From Chloroflexota bacterium (GTDB lineage: Bacteria; Chloroflexota; Anaerolineae; Promineifilales; Promineifilaceae), in assembly GCA_008501785.1 (NCBI GenBank), contig QQUD01000574.1:1-7227 (forward strand): DNA of 7,227 bases. Direction: 5' to 3'. Every line of letters starts with the position of its first letter. Position 1 is the first letter of the stretch. The notes below the pieces were generated by a model. The model was not told where the DNA came from. It saw only the letters and a list, made by a program, of their open reading frames with translations, and searched no databases. Positions 1 through 6,589 of this stretch are shown here, in pieces. The translations under genes and the position numbers were made by a program.

Positions 1-763
1 TCCAGTTCAACACCGTCAAATTAACCACGCCACCTGCACCAGAATAGACGGCAAACGCCGCAATAAGCTGCCAATCAGCCCCTTCAGGCAGCAAAACAAA
101 CGAGTTCGACTGCACGTCAAATCCCACAAAACCAACCGCACCAGCCAGCCAAGTTTGCGGACTCACAAACATAATCCCCAAAATGAGCAGGCCACTAAAG
201 ATAAAAAAGAGCAAAATCCAGTTAAACACTTCCAGCGTGCGTTCAATATGCTGGCTAATCAACAAAGTAATGACACAGACCAGAAAGGTCGCAACCCCAA
301 TCAAATAAACTGTTTGTTCGTTTCGTTCCCCTGCCAACTGCCCAAAAAACAAAAAGTAAATCGCACTCGCCGCCGCGCCAGCCCATCCCGGCCAGCCCAC
401 CTGCAAAAACCAGAGCAGCGCATAAAATCCAGACCAAAATCCAGCATTCGGCCGCGTCCGCAAAAACCCAGTTAAAGCCGGTTCCCCCGTGTACAGAGTG
501 TATCGAATCAGTTCTGTGTTGAGCACAACTTGCAGCCCCACGGCAATCGTCGTCACCCAAAGCAGCGACAATCCATATTGGATAAATGCCGCAGGACCCA
601 GCAGCCATTCCCCGCTGCCAATAGAAACCCCCAGCAAAATAACACCAGGGCCAACCACAGCCAGAATATTCAAACGATGCATCCGAGGAGGAGCAGGCAA
701 TGCCGCCTCGTTCCACGGAGCTAAACCAGATTGACTTTCTTTAGATTGCGTCTCAGTCGTCAT
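1..763 (-). CDS. Nramp-like multi-pass metal/ion transporter, N-terminal 254 residues (runs off left edge)
   Basis: The frame is open from an ATG at 763 to the window edge, giving 254 complete codons without a stop. An in-frame TGA lies directly upstream of the ATG, so the start cannot be further upstream. After a hydrophilic N-terminus of about 30 residues come hydrophobic segments near residues 33-60, 64-83, 112-140, 151-170, 179-200 and 232-250. The first reads VGPGVILLGVSIGSGEWLLG and resembles the first helix of Nramp-family transporters (LeuT fold), which import divalent metals with protons. Classical Nramp proteins carry DPGN in this helix; here GSGE (residues 49-52) takes its place, as in an Nramp-related branch whose substrate I do not know. 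The motif AVYSGAGGVVNLTVLNW at the left edge would fall in the sixth helix, where classical members have the MPH motif. The start has no Shine-Dalgarno; the preceding gap holds a hairpin and a possible leader ORF. Family assignment is fairly confident; substrate is not. Confidence 0.72.
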   Translation of the reverse strand, partial: MTTETQSKESQSGLAPWNEAALPAPPRMHRLNILAVVGPGVILLGVSIGSGEWLLGPAAFIQYGLSLLWVTTIAVGLQVVLNTELIRYTLYTGEPALTGFLRTRPNAGFWSGFYALLWFLQVGWPGWAGAAASAIYFLFFGQLAGERNEQTVYLIGVATFLVCVITLLISQHIERTLEVFNWILLFFIFSGLLILGIMFVSPQTWLAGAVGFVGFDVQSNSFVLLPEGADWQLIAAFAVYSGAGGVVNLTVLNW

Positions 764-774
764 TCAAATGTCAT

Positions 775-834
775 TTAAAAATCAATTTTCATACGAATAT
801 GAAGGAATACCGCTAAAAGAATCGAAATATCCAT
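775..834 (-). CDS. Possible 19-codon leader ORF upstream of the Nramp-like gene
   Basis: An ATG at 834 opens a 19-residue frame, MDISILLAVFLHIRMKIDF, ending in TAA at 777-775. A GGAGG lies just upstream at 842-838, only 3 bases from the ATG, which is short. The TAA abuts another ATG (774) that encodes MTFE and ends in a TGA overlapping the Nramp-like start as ATGA (763-760). The downstream gene has no ribosome-binding site of its own, so translational coupling through these short frames is a reasonable idea. The ORF lies mostly inside an AT-rich inverted repeat and could exist by chance. Confidence 0.25.
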   Translation of the reverse strand: MDISILLAVFLHIRMKIDF

Positions 835-855
835 ATTCCTCCATATTCGTATGAA
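788..855 (-). promoter_or_regulatory. Long inverted repeat / RNA hairpin between the usp and Nramp-like genes
   Basis: Bases 788-809 and 834-855 are inverted copies with 22-base arms, one mismatch and a 24-base loop. The mismatch (802 against 841) is A/C on the plus strand but becomes a G-U pair in the minus-strand transcript, so the stem is continuous in the RNA actually expected here. The 5' arm contains GGAGG and the AUG of the possible leader ORF, so folding would hide them. The hairpin is followed by a weak T-rich run (ATTGATTTTTAAA), so it could also serve as a terminator for the liv-ppdK-usp transcript. Each arm contains an imperfect palindrome, TCATA-CGAA-TATGA or its counterpart, and a further ATATTCGT lies at 863-870. 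A dispersed palindromic repeat element is an alternative reading. Confidence 0.6.
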
Positions 856-881
856 TTCTCTAATATTCGTGAGCCACAAGA

Positions 882-1313
882 TTACCGAGCAATCAACACC
901 GGACACGTCGCCCTACGCACCACGCGATGGCTGGTACTGCCCAATAACATGCCCGATAAATCACTCAATCCACGGGATCCCATCAGAATCAAATCGGCTT
1001 CCCGCGCTTCCGAAACAGACAAGATCGCTTTATAAGCAGGCCCATCTAACACCTCGGTTTCGACCGCCGTGTAACCTGCTTCATTCAATGTTGCCACGGC
1101 TTCATCAGCAATATGTTGCGTGTGAACGGTCGCCTTGGCCACCAATTCTTCATAACTTGCGTCATCAAAGCTCAAATAGTCGGGTATATGTGAAAAAACA
1201 GACGTTACGTAAATTTCAGAATCATACCCCGGCTTAAGCGATGTCAGCAAAAGGTTCAAGGCCAGCTTGCTTGTTGCCGAGCCATCATAAGCAAGAATAA
1301 TGCGTTTGAACAT
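882..1313 (-). CDS. Universal stress protein, UspA family (ATP-binding type)
   Basis: This is a complete 143-residue single-domain Usp protein, a normal length for the family. It begins MFKRIILAYDGS, the usual first strand and loop with the nucleotide-contacting Asp10. Near the C-terminus it has G112-x2-G115-x9-G125-S126 (MGSRGLSDLSGMLLGS), the signature of ATP-binding Usp proteins, and ends with the typical CPVLIAR strand. It is expected to be a cytoplasmic dimer that binds ATP or AMP and acts as a stress or energy-state regulator. The start at 1313 is supported by a strong AAAAGGAGA (1327-1319), which overlaps the livF stop codon, so it is very probably translated as the last gene of the liv operon. 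By analogy with TeaD, the Usp protein encoded with the TeaABC ectoine transporter of Halomonas, it may tune activity of the neighbouring importer; this is inference. Confidence 0.93.
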   Translation of the reverse strand: MFKRIILAYDGSATSKLALNLLLTSLKPGYDSEIYVTSVFSHIPDYLSFDDASYEELVAKATVHTQHIADEAVATLNEAGYTAVETEVLDGPAYKAILSVSEAREADLILMGSRGLSDLSGMLLGSTSHRVVRRATCPVLIAR

Positions 1314-1325
1314 AAAAATCTCCTT

Positions 1326-2027
1326 TTATACACCTAGATAGGATTCGATAACGGCCGTATTTCCCAAAAGCTCATCAGCCGAGCCTTCAAGCTGAATCTT
1401 GCCACTTTGCAGTACATAACCACGTTCTGCATATTGCAGCGCCTTTTGTGCATTTTGCTCGACCAGCAAAATAGCCACATCCTCTTCCTTTTGAATTCCC
1501 GCAATCTTTTCAAACAATTCAGCCACAATCAGCGGGGCCAGACCACCACTAGGCTCATCCAACAGCAGCAGCATCGGCTCACTCATCAACGCACAGCTCA
1601 CCGCCAACATCTGCCGCTCACCACCAGACAGCGTGCCACCTTTTTGCTGCTGCCGCTCCTCCAGTCGAGGAAAACGCGCAAACACCTCCACCAAATTCTG
1701 CTCTTGTCTGCCACGATTATGAAACGCACCCAGCACCAAATTTTCCATCACCGTCAACGTCGGAAAAATATTGTGCTCTTGTGGCACATAAGCAATCCCC
1801 CTTGGCGTCAATTTAGACGGATCGAGGCCGCTAATCTCCTCATTTTCATAGAGCAGCTTACCGCTATGCAGCGTCGTCAGGTTGAAGATCGTCTCCATCA
1901 GTGTCGATTTCCCTGCGCCATTGGGCCCAATCACCGTCACAAATTCACCCTTATCCACATGCAAGCTGATGTCGGTTAACACCTGTAAAAAACCATAACC
2001 GGCAGAAATATTTTCTAACTTTAACAT
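1326..2027 (-). CDS. livF: Branched-chain amino acid ABC transporter ATP-binding protein LivF
   Basis: This 233-residue ATPase subunit powers a HAAT/LIV-type importer on the cytoplasmic face of the membrane. The motifs are complete: Walker A GPNGAGKST (34-42), Q-loop Gln83 in VPQEHNIFPTLTV, signature LSGGERQ (133-139) and Walker B LLLLDEPS (153-160). The switch position that is His in most ABC ATPases is Gln191 in LVEQNAQKAL; this is usual for LivF and separates it from LivG. Length and the C-terminal VIESYLGV also fit LivF. The ATG at 2027 follows the livG stop with no gap, and GGAGG (2037-2033) lies within the last livG codons, so the two ATPases should be translationally coupled and made in equal amounts as a heterodimer. 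Threonine codons are mostly ACG. An AACGGCCG octamer lies at 1350-1357. Confidence 0.96.
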   Translation of the reverse strand: MLKLENISAGYGFLQVLTDISLHVDKGEFVTVIGPNGAGKSTLMETIFNLTTLHSGKLLYENEEISGLDPSKLTPRGIAYVPQEHNIFPTLTVMENLVLGAFHNRGRQEQNLVEVFARFPRLEERQQQKGGTLSGGERQMLAVSCALMSEPMLLLLDEPSGGLAPLIVAELFEKIAGIQKEEDVAILLVEQNAQKALQYAERGYVLQSGKIQLEGSADELLGNTAVIESYLGV

Positions 2028-2798
2028 CTAAACCTCCGCAAGTTCTGTGCCTAAATAAGCAGCAATCACCTGTTGATCTTTTTGAATTTGCGCCGGAGTT
2101 CCCGCTGTCAAAATTCGACCAAAGTTCATCACCACAATCATGTCACACAACGGCATAATCACATCCATCTTGTGTTCCACAATAAACAATGTCATCCCTT
2201 CATCGCGGACACGCATCAGATATGCCATTAGCTGTTTCGTTTCTTCTGATGATGCACCGGCCGCCGGTTCATCGAGCAGCAGCAAACGAGGGCGAGACAT
2301 GAGCGCACGCCCCACTTCCAACATTTTTCGCTGACCCCCACTCAAGCTGCCCGCCAGCTCATTGCGCTTGTCGTGTAATCCTAACGTATGCAGCAAATGA
2401 ACGGCATAATCATAATTCTCCCGTTCTTGAGCCAACATTTTTTTGCTGCGAAAAAGCGCCTGTACCAACTGTTCGCCACTCTGCGCAGGGGCCGCCAACA
2501 TCATATTTTCCAACACCGTCATCTGGTTCAATCCACGCGCCAATTGAAACGTGCGAACCAGCCCTTTGCGGCAAATTTGATGCGCAGGCAATCCCCCAAT
2601 CGATTCGCCCGCAAATGTAATTTCACCATCCGTGGGTGTGTAATAACCAGACAAAACATTAAACATCGTCGTCTTGCCCGCCCCATTGGGACCAATCAAG
2701 CCGGTAATGCTCCCTTCCTCTACCGCTAATGTTGCATCATCAACGGCCAACAGGCCGCCAAATGCTTTTGTCACATTTTGTACGTTCAGTAAGGCCAT
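2028..2798 (-). CDS. livG: Branched-chain amino acid ABC transporter ATP-binding protein LivG
   Basis: This 256-residue ATPase is the partner of LivF in the LIV/HAAT importer. It shows Walker A GPNGAGKTT (36-44), Q-loop Gln85 in VRTFQLARGLNQMTVLENM (a LivG hallmark), signature LSGGQ (152-156), Walker B LLLLDEP (172-178) and switch His209 in IVEHKMDVI. The C-terminus VIAAYLG resembles the LivG tail. After the Walker B Glu the loop reads PAAGASSEET, where LivG more often has PAAGLNPxET, a mild divergence. The start at 2798 has a strong GAGGAGGT (2812-2805) six bases upstream. Unlike the other liv junctions, it is separated from the gene before it (ppdK) by a 100-base gap with inverted repeats, so its expression could be set separately by processing, attenuation or an unrecognised promoter there. 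Confidence 0.96.
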   Translation of the reverse strand: MALLNVQNVTKAFGGLLAVDDATLAVEEGSITGLIGPNGAGKTTMFNVLSGYYTPTDGEITFAGESIGGLPAHQICRKGLVRTFQLARGLNQMTVLENMMLAAPAQSGEQLVQALFRSKKMLAQERENYDYAVHLLHTLGLHDKRNELAGSLSGGQRKMLEVGRALMSRPRLLLLDEPAAGASSEETKQLMAYLMRVRDEGMTLFIVEHKMDVIMPLCDMIVVMNFGRILTAGTPAQIQKDQQVIAAYLGTELAEV

Positions 2799-2819
2799 CA
2801 GCCTACCTCCTCTTTGTAA

Positions 2820-2869
2820 ATCGAATTGCTAATTCGATATGCGATTTGGCAAATCGTGCTACGATTTGC
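2820..2869 (-). repeat. Cluster of short inverted repeats between ppdK and livG
   Basis: Two perfect hairpins lie side by side: ATCGAATT-GCT-AATTCGAT (2820-2838) and GCAAATCGT-GCT-ACGATTTGC (2849-2869), with the same three-base GCT loop. A third pairing is possible, because CGATTTG at 2842-2848 is complementary to CAAATCG at 2850-2856. That pairing competes with the second hairpin for the same bases. No long T-run follows on the minus strand, so a simple intrinsic terminator is not well supported. The cluster ends before the livG ribosome-binding site. Confidence 0.6.
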
Positions 2870-2875
2870 TAACCG

Positions 2876-2898
2876 TCTCTAATCTCACAATCTCCCAA
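2876..2898. repeat. Degenerate short tandem repeat next to the ppdK stop codon
   Basis: Just beyond the ppdK stop, the plus strand reads TCTCTAA, TCTCACAA, TCTCCCAA: about three units of a 7-8 base repeat with consensus TCTCNCAA. It is too short and degenerate to be sure it is more than chance, but it fills the rest of the ppdK/livG gap beside the palindromes. Confidence 0.35.
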
Positions 2899-5580
2899 TC
2901 ACTTCTCTTGCAACGTCGCCTGCGCCGCTGCCAATCGTGCAATCGGCACCCGAAATGGCGAACAGCTCACATAATCGAGCGCGTTGCGATGGCAAAATGC
3001 AATACTGCGCGGCTCACCGCCATGCTCACCGCAAATGCCGATTTTCAGTGATTCTTTCGTTTGTCTACCTCGTTCGATGCCAATTTGCACAAGCTGCCCT
3101 ACACCACTCTGGTCCAACACCTGGAAAGGATCGTCGGCGAGGTGTTTCCCCTTGATGTAATGGGAAAGGAAGGGGCTGCTATCGTCTCGGCTCAGGCCAA
3201 ACGTCGTTTGCGTCAGATCGTTGGTGCCAAAGCTGAAAAAGTCTGCATGTTTAGCAATCTTGTCAGCGGTCAGGGCGGCGCGAGGCAGTTCAATCATCGT
3301 GCCAATGCTGTAGGCCAACGTCATGCCATAAGCACCTAAAACAGATTCGGCAACACGTGCCACAACTTGGCGTTGATGCACCAGTTCTGACTCGACTGAA
3401 ACCAGCGGAATCATCACTTCGGGACAAACGTTGATGCCCTGGCTGGTCACCTCGCAAGCAGCTTCAAATATGGCGCGGGCCTGCATTTCGGTCACTTCTG
3501 GATAAACCATCCCCAACCGACAGCCGCGATGTCCCAACATGGGGTTGGACTCACGCAGTTGCTCAATGCGTCGCAGCAGATGTTCTTTTTCGTAGATTTC
3601 TCGCAAGATTTGATCAACCTGAGCAAAGCTGCTGGCCTGCTGCATGTTTAGTTTTAGCTCGTACAGTGCGGCTTGCAGTTCATCGAAATTTGGTAAAAAC
3701 TCGTGCAGCGGCGGGTCTAACAAACGAATCGTGACCGGCAGGCCATCCATCGCCTGAAAAATATCAACAAAGTCCTGTCGTTGAATGGGTAACAGCCGAT
3801 CCAGGGCTGCTTTGCGACTTGCCAGGTCTTCGGACAAAATCATTTCGCGCATGATGGCCAGCCGCTCATCGCCGAAAAACATGTGCTCGGTGCGGCAGAG
3901 GCCAATGCCTTCAGCGCCAAAGCTGCGGGCTGTGGTGGCATCAGGGCCGGTGTCGGCATTGGCACGCACTTTCAAACGACGGATGTCATCAGACCAGCCC
4001 ATCAACACCTGGAATTCTTCTCCCAGCTCGGGCTGAATGGTAGGAACTTTGCCCAACAAAACGCTGCCGGTTGATCCATCCAAGGTGATCCACTCACCTC
4101 GGCGCACTTCGCGACCATCCACATAAAACAATCCTTCGTCGTAGCTAATGTCGATGTCGTCTGCGCCGACAATGCATGGTTTGCCCATGCCGCGTGCGAC
4201 CACTGCGGCATGAGAGGTCATGCCACCCCGTGCGGTGAGAATCGCTTCGGCAGCGACCATGCCGTGAAAGTCGTCTGGGCTGGTTTCTTGTCGCACCAGG
4301 ATCACAGGATCCCCATTGGCCGCACATTCGACGGCATCATCTGGTTCTAACACAACGCGTCCGGCAGCTGCGCCAGGGCTGGCTGGTAATCCGGTTGCCA
4401 ACAAGGTCGTTTCAGCTTCTGGATCAACGGTTGGGTGCAGCAGTTGGTCGAGTTGGTTGGGATCGATACGCATAACGGCCGTTTCCCTCCCTATCACCCC
4501 CTCCTGCTCCATCTCCACCGCAATCCGCACCGCCGCTGCGCCAGTGCGCTTGCCCGTGCGCGTTTGCAGCAGCCACAGCTTGCCCTGCTCAATCGTAAAT
4601 TCAATGTCCTGCATATCCTCGTAGTGGGATTCAAGCTGCTGCGTGATTGCCAAAAATTGTTCATACATTTCTGGCAGTTCATCCGCCATTTCAGAGATTG
4701 GTTTGGGGGTGCGAATACCAGCCACCACATCTTCACCCTGCGCATTCAACAGGTACTCACCAAAGATTTTCTTTTCACCCGTAGATGGGTTACGGGTAAA
4801 CGCGACCCCCGTACCACAATCCCAGCCCAAATTGCCAAAAACCATGGACTGGACGTTAACGGCCGTTCCCAAATCATCCGAAATCCGATGCACACGCCGG
4901 TATTCAACCGCTCGTCGCCGGTTCCACGAATCAAAAACGGCCGCAACAGCCATCTGCAACTGCTCAAACGGGTCCTGCGGAAACTCATCCCCGCACCCAT
5001 CTGCAGCAACAATCCGTTTAAACGCTTCGATAATCGCTTCCAGATGCGATTCCGTCAGGTCCGTATCCCGTCCGCCTTGCGTTTGCGCCTTGAAACGTTC
5101 CAGCACCCGCTCAAACTTCGAGCCATCAACCCGCATCACAATATGCGCAAACATGCCAATAAAACGCCGGTACGCATCCAGCGCAAAGCGCCGATTATTG
5201 GTGAGTTGGGCCAACCCTGCCACCGTTGCGTCATTCAGACCCAAATTCAACACCGTGTCCATCATCCCCGGCATCGAAATGGCAGCACCCGAGCGCACCG
5301 ACACCAACAGCGGATTTTGTTGATTGCCAAACGTTTTGCCCGTTTGTTTTTCAAGTTCCTTTAAAGCCGTTTGCGATTGTGTCCACAGCCCTTTTGGAAA
5401 TTCACCTTTATGCGCAATATAAGCATTGCAAGCTTCCGTCGTAATCGTAAAACCAGGCGGAACCGGAATGCCAACCCGCGTCATTTCCGCGACATTTGCA
5501 CCCTTGCCCCCCAGCAGCGCCTTCATCTCAGCTTGGCCTTCGTTAAAAAGGTATACCCATTTATGATTGTTGTTAAACAT
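2899..5580 (-). CDS. ppdK: Pyruvate, phosphate dikinase (PPDK)
   Basis: This complete 893-residue enzyme (typical length about 870-900) reversibly converts pyruvate, ATP and Pi into PEP, AMP and PPi in the cytoplasm. Domain order is standard. The N-terminal ATP-grasp domain (about 1-350) has LLGGKGANVAEM, VPPGFTITTEAC and VRSGAAISMPGMMDTVLNLG. The swivelling phosphohistidine domain (about 390-510) has TARGGMTSHAAVVARGMGKP, with catalytic His457 and Thr455, the residue phosphorylated by PPDK regulatory protein in some organisms. The C-terminal PEP/pyruvate barrel (about 530-893) has GLCRTEHMFF, MLGHRGCRLG, FGTNDLTQTTFG and the GICGEHGG loop with catalytic Cys850. The start at 5580 has AGAGGA (5594-5589) overlapping the livM stop, so it is tightly coupled to livM. 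Its position between livM and livG is unusual. Codon usage changes sharply near residue 368, between the ATP-grasp and phosphohistidine domains. Confidence 0.98.
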   Translation of the reverse strand: MFNNNHKWVYLFNEGQAEMKALLGGKGANVAEMTRVGIPVPPGFTITTEACNAYIAHKGEFPKGLWTQSQTALKELEKQTGKTFGNQQNPLLVSVRSGAAISMPGMMDTVLNLGLNDATVAGLAQLTNNRRFALDAYRRFIGMFAHIVMRVDGSKFERVLERFKAQTQGGRDTDLTESHLEAIIEAFKRIVAADGCGDEFPQDPFEQLQMAVAAVFDSWNRRRAVEYRRVHRISDDLGTAVNVQSMVFGNLGWDCGTGVAFTRNPSTGEKKIFGEYLLNAQGEDVVAGIRTPKPISEMADELPEMYEQFLAITQQLESHYEDMQDIEFTIEQGKLWLLQTRTGKRTGAAAVRIAVEMEQEGVIGRETAVMRIDPNQLDQLLHPTVDPEAETTLLATGLPASPGAAAGRVVLEPDDAVECAANGDPVILVRQETSPDDFHGMVAAEAILTARGGMTSHAAVVARGMGKPCIVGADDIDISYDEGLFYVDGREVRRGEWITLDGSTGSVLLGKVPTIQPELGEEFQVLMGWSDDIRRLKVRANADTGPDATTARSFGAEGIGLCRTEHMFFGDERLAIMREMILSEDLASRKAALDRLLPIQRQDFVDIFQAMDGLPVTIRLLDPPLHEFLPNFDELQAALYELKLNMQQASSFAQVDQILREIYEKEHLLRRIEQLRESNPMLGHRGCRLGMVYPEVTEMQARAIFEAACEVTSQGINVCPEVMIPLVSVESELVHQRQVVARVAESVLGAYGMTLAYSIGTMIELPRAALTADKIAKHADFFSFGTNDLTQTTFGLSRDDSSPFLSHYIKGKHLADDPFQVLDQSGVGQLVQIGIERGRQTKESLKIGICGEHGGEPRSIAFCHRNALDYVSCSPFRVPIARLAAAQATLQEK
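4474..4483. repeat. Perfect palindrome AACGGCCGTT (copy at the codon-usage switch)
   Basis: This ten-base palindrome lies within ppdK and encodes Thr-Ala-Val (367-369). The octamer AACGGCCG, in either orientation, occurs at seven places in the window: 1350, 4474, 4858, 4936, 6328, 6934 and 7188. Chance predicts well under one in this length. This copy coincides with an abrupt change in codon usage. Confidence 0.6.
4858..4867. repeat. Perfect palindrome AACGGCCGTT (second full copy)
   Basis: This is the second full-length copy of the ten-base palindrome. It lies in the ATP-grasp part of ppdK and again encodes Thr-Ala-Val (residues 239-241). A one-sided copy, AACGGCCG, lies 78 bases away at 4936-4943. 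Confidence 0.6.
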
Positions 5581-5592
5581 AAGCAGTGTCCT

Positions 5593-6582
5593 CTACGTGT
5601 TTTCAGCAGGCACAGCGGGGATTTCCGCATCCTGTTTGCCCACAATCAACCGTTCCACATTGAGCGCTTTTTCTGGGAACAACCCTTGGGGCCGCACCCG
5701 CAGCGTAATCACCAACAGCAGGCCAACCAGCATCAAACGAATCGCCGGAATCCACTGTGGATGCCCTGGGATAGCTGGCAAGAAGCGAGTTGCCTGCTGA
5801 AACAATCCAATCACCAGCACCGTTCCCAAAAATGACCCTAAATTATTGCCACTGCCGCCAATGATCAGGCAGACCCAAATCAAGAAGGTCACATCACTTT
5901 GAAAGTCGTTTGGCTGAATAGACCCGGCAAAATGCGCCCACAGGCTGCCAGCCGCACCAGCAATCGCCGCCCCAATCACAAAGGCCAACATCTGATTGCT
6001 AAAAATCCATTTACCAAGCGATGCCGTCACCACTTCATCTTCACGGATGCCACGAAATACGCGACCCAATGGAGAAATGCGCAGCCGGTACGCGATGAAG
6101 TAGAAAACCCCAACAATGAGAATTAGCGCGAAGAAGTAGAGCATTTTGTGATTGGCCGGGAAGCTTTCGCTAAACGGCTGTGGAATATTGCGAATGCCCT
6201 GCACGCCACGCGTCAACCAACGTTCGTTGACAAGAATAAATCGAATCACTTCTGCCAATCCGATGGTGGTGATTGCCAGATAATCGCCACGTAAGCGCAG
6301 CGATGGAATGCCAATAATGAATGCTAAAACGGCCGAAACCACAATTGCCGCTAAAAAGCCGCCCCAAATAGGAACGCCATACCCAATCACAGACACTTCA
6401 CCAAACACACTGGCTTCACTGGGGGGTGTTGTCAAGATTGCATCGGTATAAGCCCCAATTGCAAAAAAGCCAACAATCCCAAAGTCCAACATGCCGGTAA
6501 ATCCCCAGCGAATATTCATTGCCAAAGTCAGCAGCGAATAGATGATGACGATGATGGCGATGGAAATGAGAAAAGATAACAT
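5593..6582 (-). CDS. livM: Branched-chain amino acid ABC transporter permease LivM
   Basis: This 329-residue inner-membrane permease forms the translocation pore with LivH. It has many hydrophobic segments (for example 3-22, 34-50, 72-94, 148-166, 196-217, 231-262, 280-296). LivM family marks include the N-terminal MNIRWGFTGMLDFGIVGFFAIGAY (written here as two overlapping motifs, MNIRWGFTGMLDFG and GIVGFFAIGAY), SLRLRGDYLAITTIGLAEVIR read as LRLRGDYLAITTIGLAE, and IGGSGNNLGSFLGTVLV. The cytoplasmic coupling loop PLGRVFRGIREDEVVTASLG (171-190) contacts the ATPases. RPQGLFPEK closes the membrane part, followed by a short polar tail. The start at 6582 is preceded by TGAGGT (6592-6587), which overlaps the livH stop with a 4-base spacing, implying coupled translation. 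The next gene is ppdK after only 12 bases, where livG would normally follow. Confidence 0.96.
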   Translation of the reverse strand: MLSFLISIAIIVIIYSLLTLAMNIRWGFTGMLDFGIVGFFAIGAYTDAILTTPPSEASVFGEVSVIGYGVPIWGGFLAAIVVSAVLAFIIGIPSLRLRGDYLAITTIGLAEVIRFILVNERWLTRGVQGIRNIPQPFSESFPANHKMLYFFALILIVGVFYFIAYRLRISPLGRVFRGIREDEVVTASLGKWIFSNQMLAFVIGAAIAGAAGSLWAHFAGSIQPNDFQSDVTFLIWVCLIIGGSGNNLGSFLGTVLVIGLFQQATRFLPAIPGHPQWIPAIRLMLVGLLLVITLRVRPQGLFPEKALNVERLIVGKQDAEIPAVPAENT

Positions 6583-6589
6583 CGGTACC

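Noticed and set aside
155..475. Plus-strand ORF of 106 codons rich in Lys, Arg, Gln and Pro
   Set aside because: Antisense to the Nramp-like gene; the composition is what reversed hydrophobic codons give.
255..716. Minus-strand ORF of 153 codons rich in Cys, Trp and Gly
   Set aside because: Overlaps the Nramp-like gene in another frame. The Nramp-like frame has the hydrophobic periodicity and family motifs; this one does not.
764..881. Sigma-70-type promoter for the Nramp-like gene
   Set aside because: The gap is AT-rich, so -10-like hexamers are easy to find, but I see no convincing -35/-10 pair with proper spacing outside the inverted repeat.
851..1237. Plus-strand ORF of 128 codons
   Set aside because: Antisense to the usp gene, with no recognisable domain or ribosome-binding site; a shadow frame.
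1407..1979. Plus-strand ORF of 190 codons rich in Gln, Arg and His
   Set aside because: Antisense to livF, whose ABC motifs are complete; no motif of its own.
4435..5364. Plus-strand ORF of 309 codons, with a 226-codon ORF in another frame at 4643-5323
   Set aside because: Antisense to the well-supported ATP-grasp part of ppdK. The product is basic and low in recognisable motifs. Heavy use of ACG, GCG and TCG codons on the coding strand removes stops from the opposite strand.
6537..6565. GAT/ATG-rich triplet run at the 5' end of livM
   Set aside because: It encodes a run of Ile codons in the first membrane helix (residues 6-14); ordinary for a hydrophobic N-terminus.
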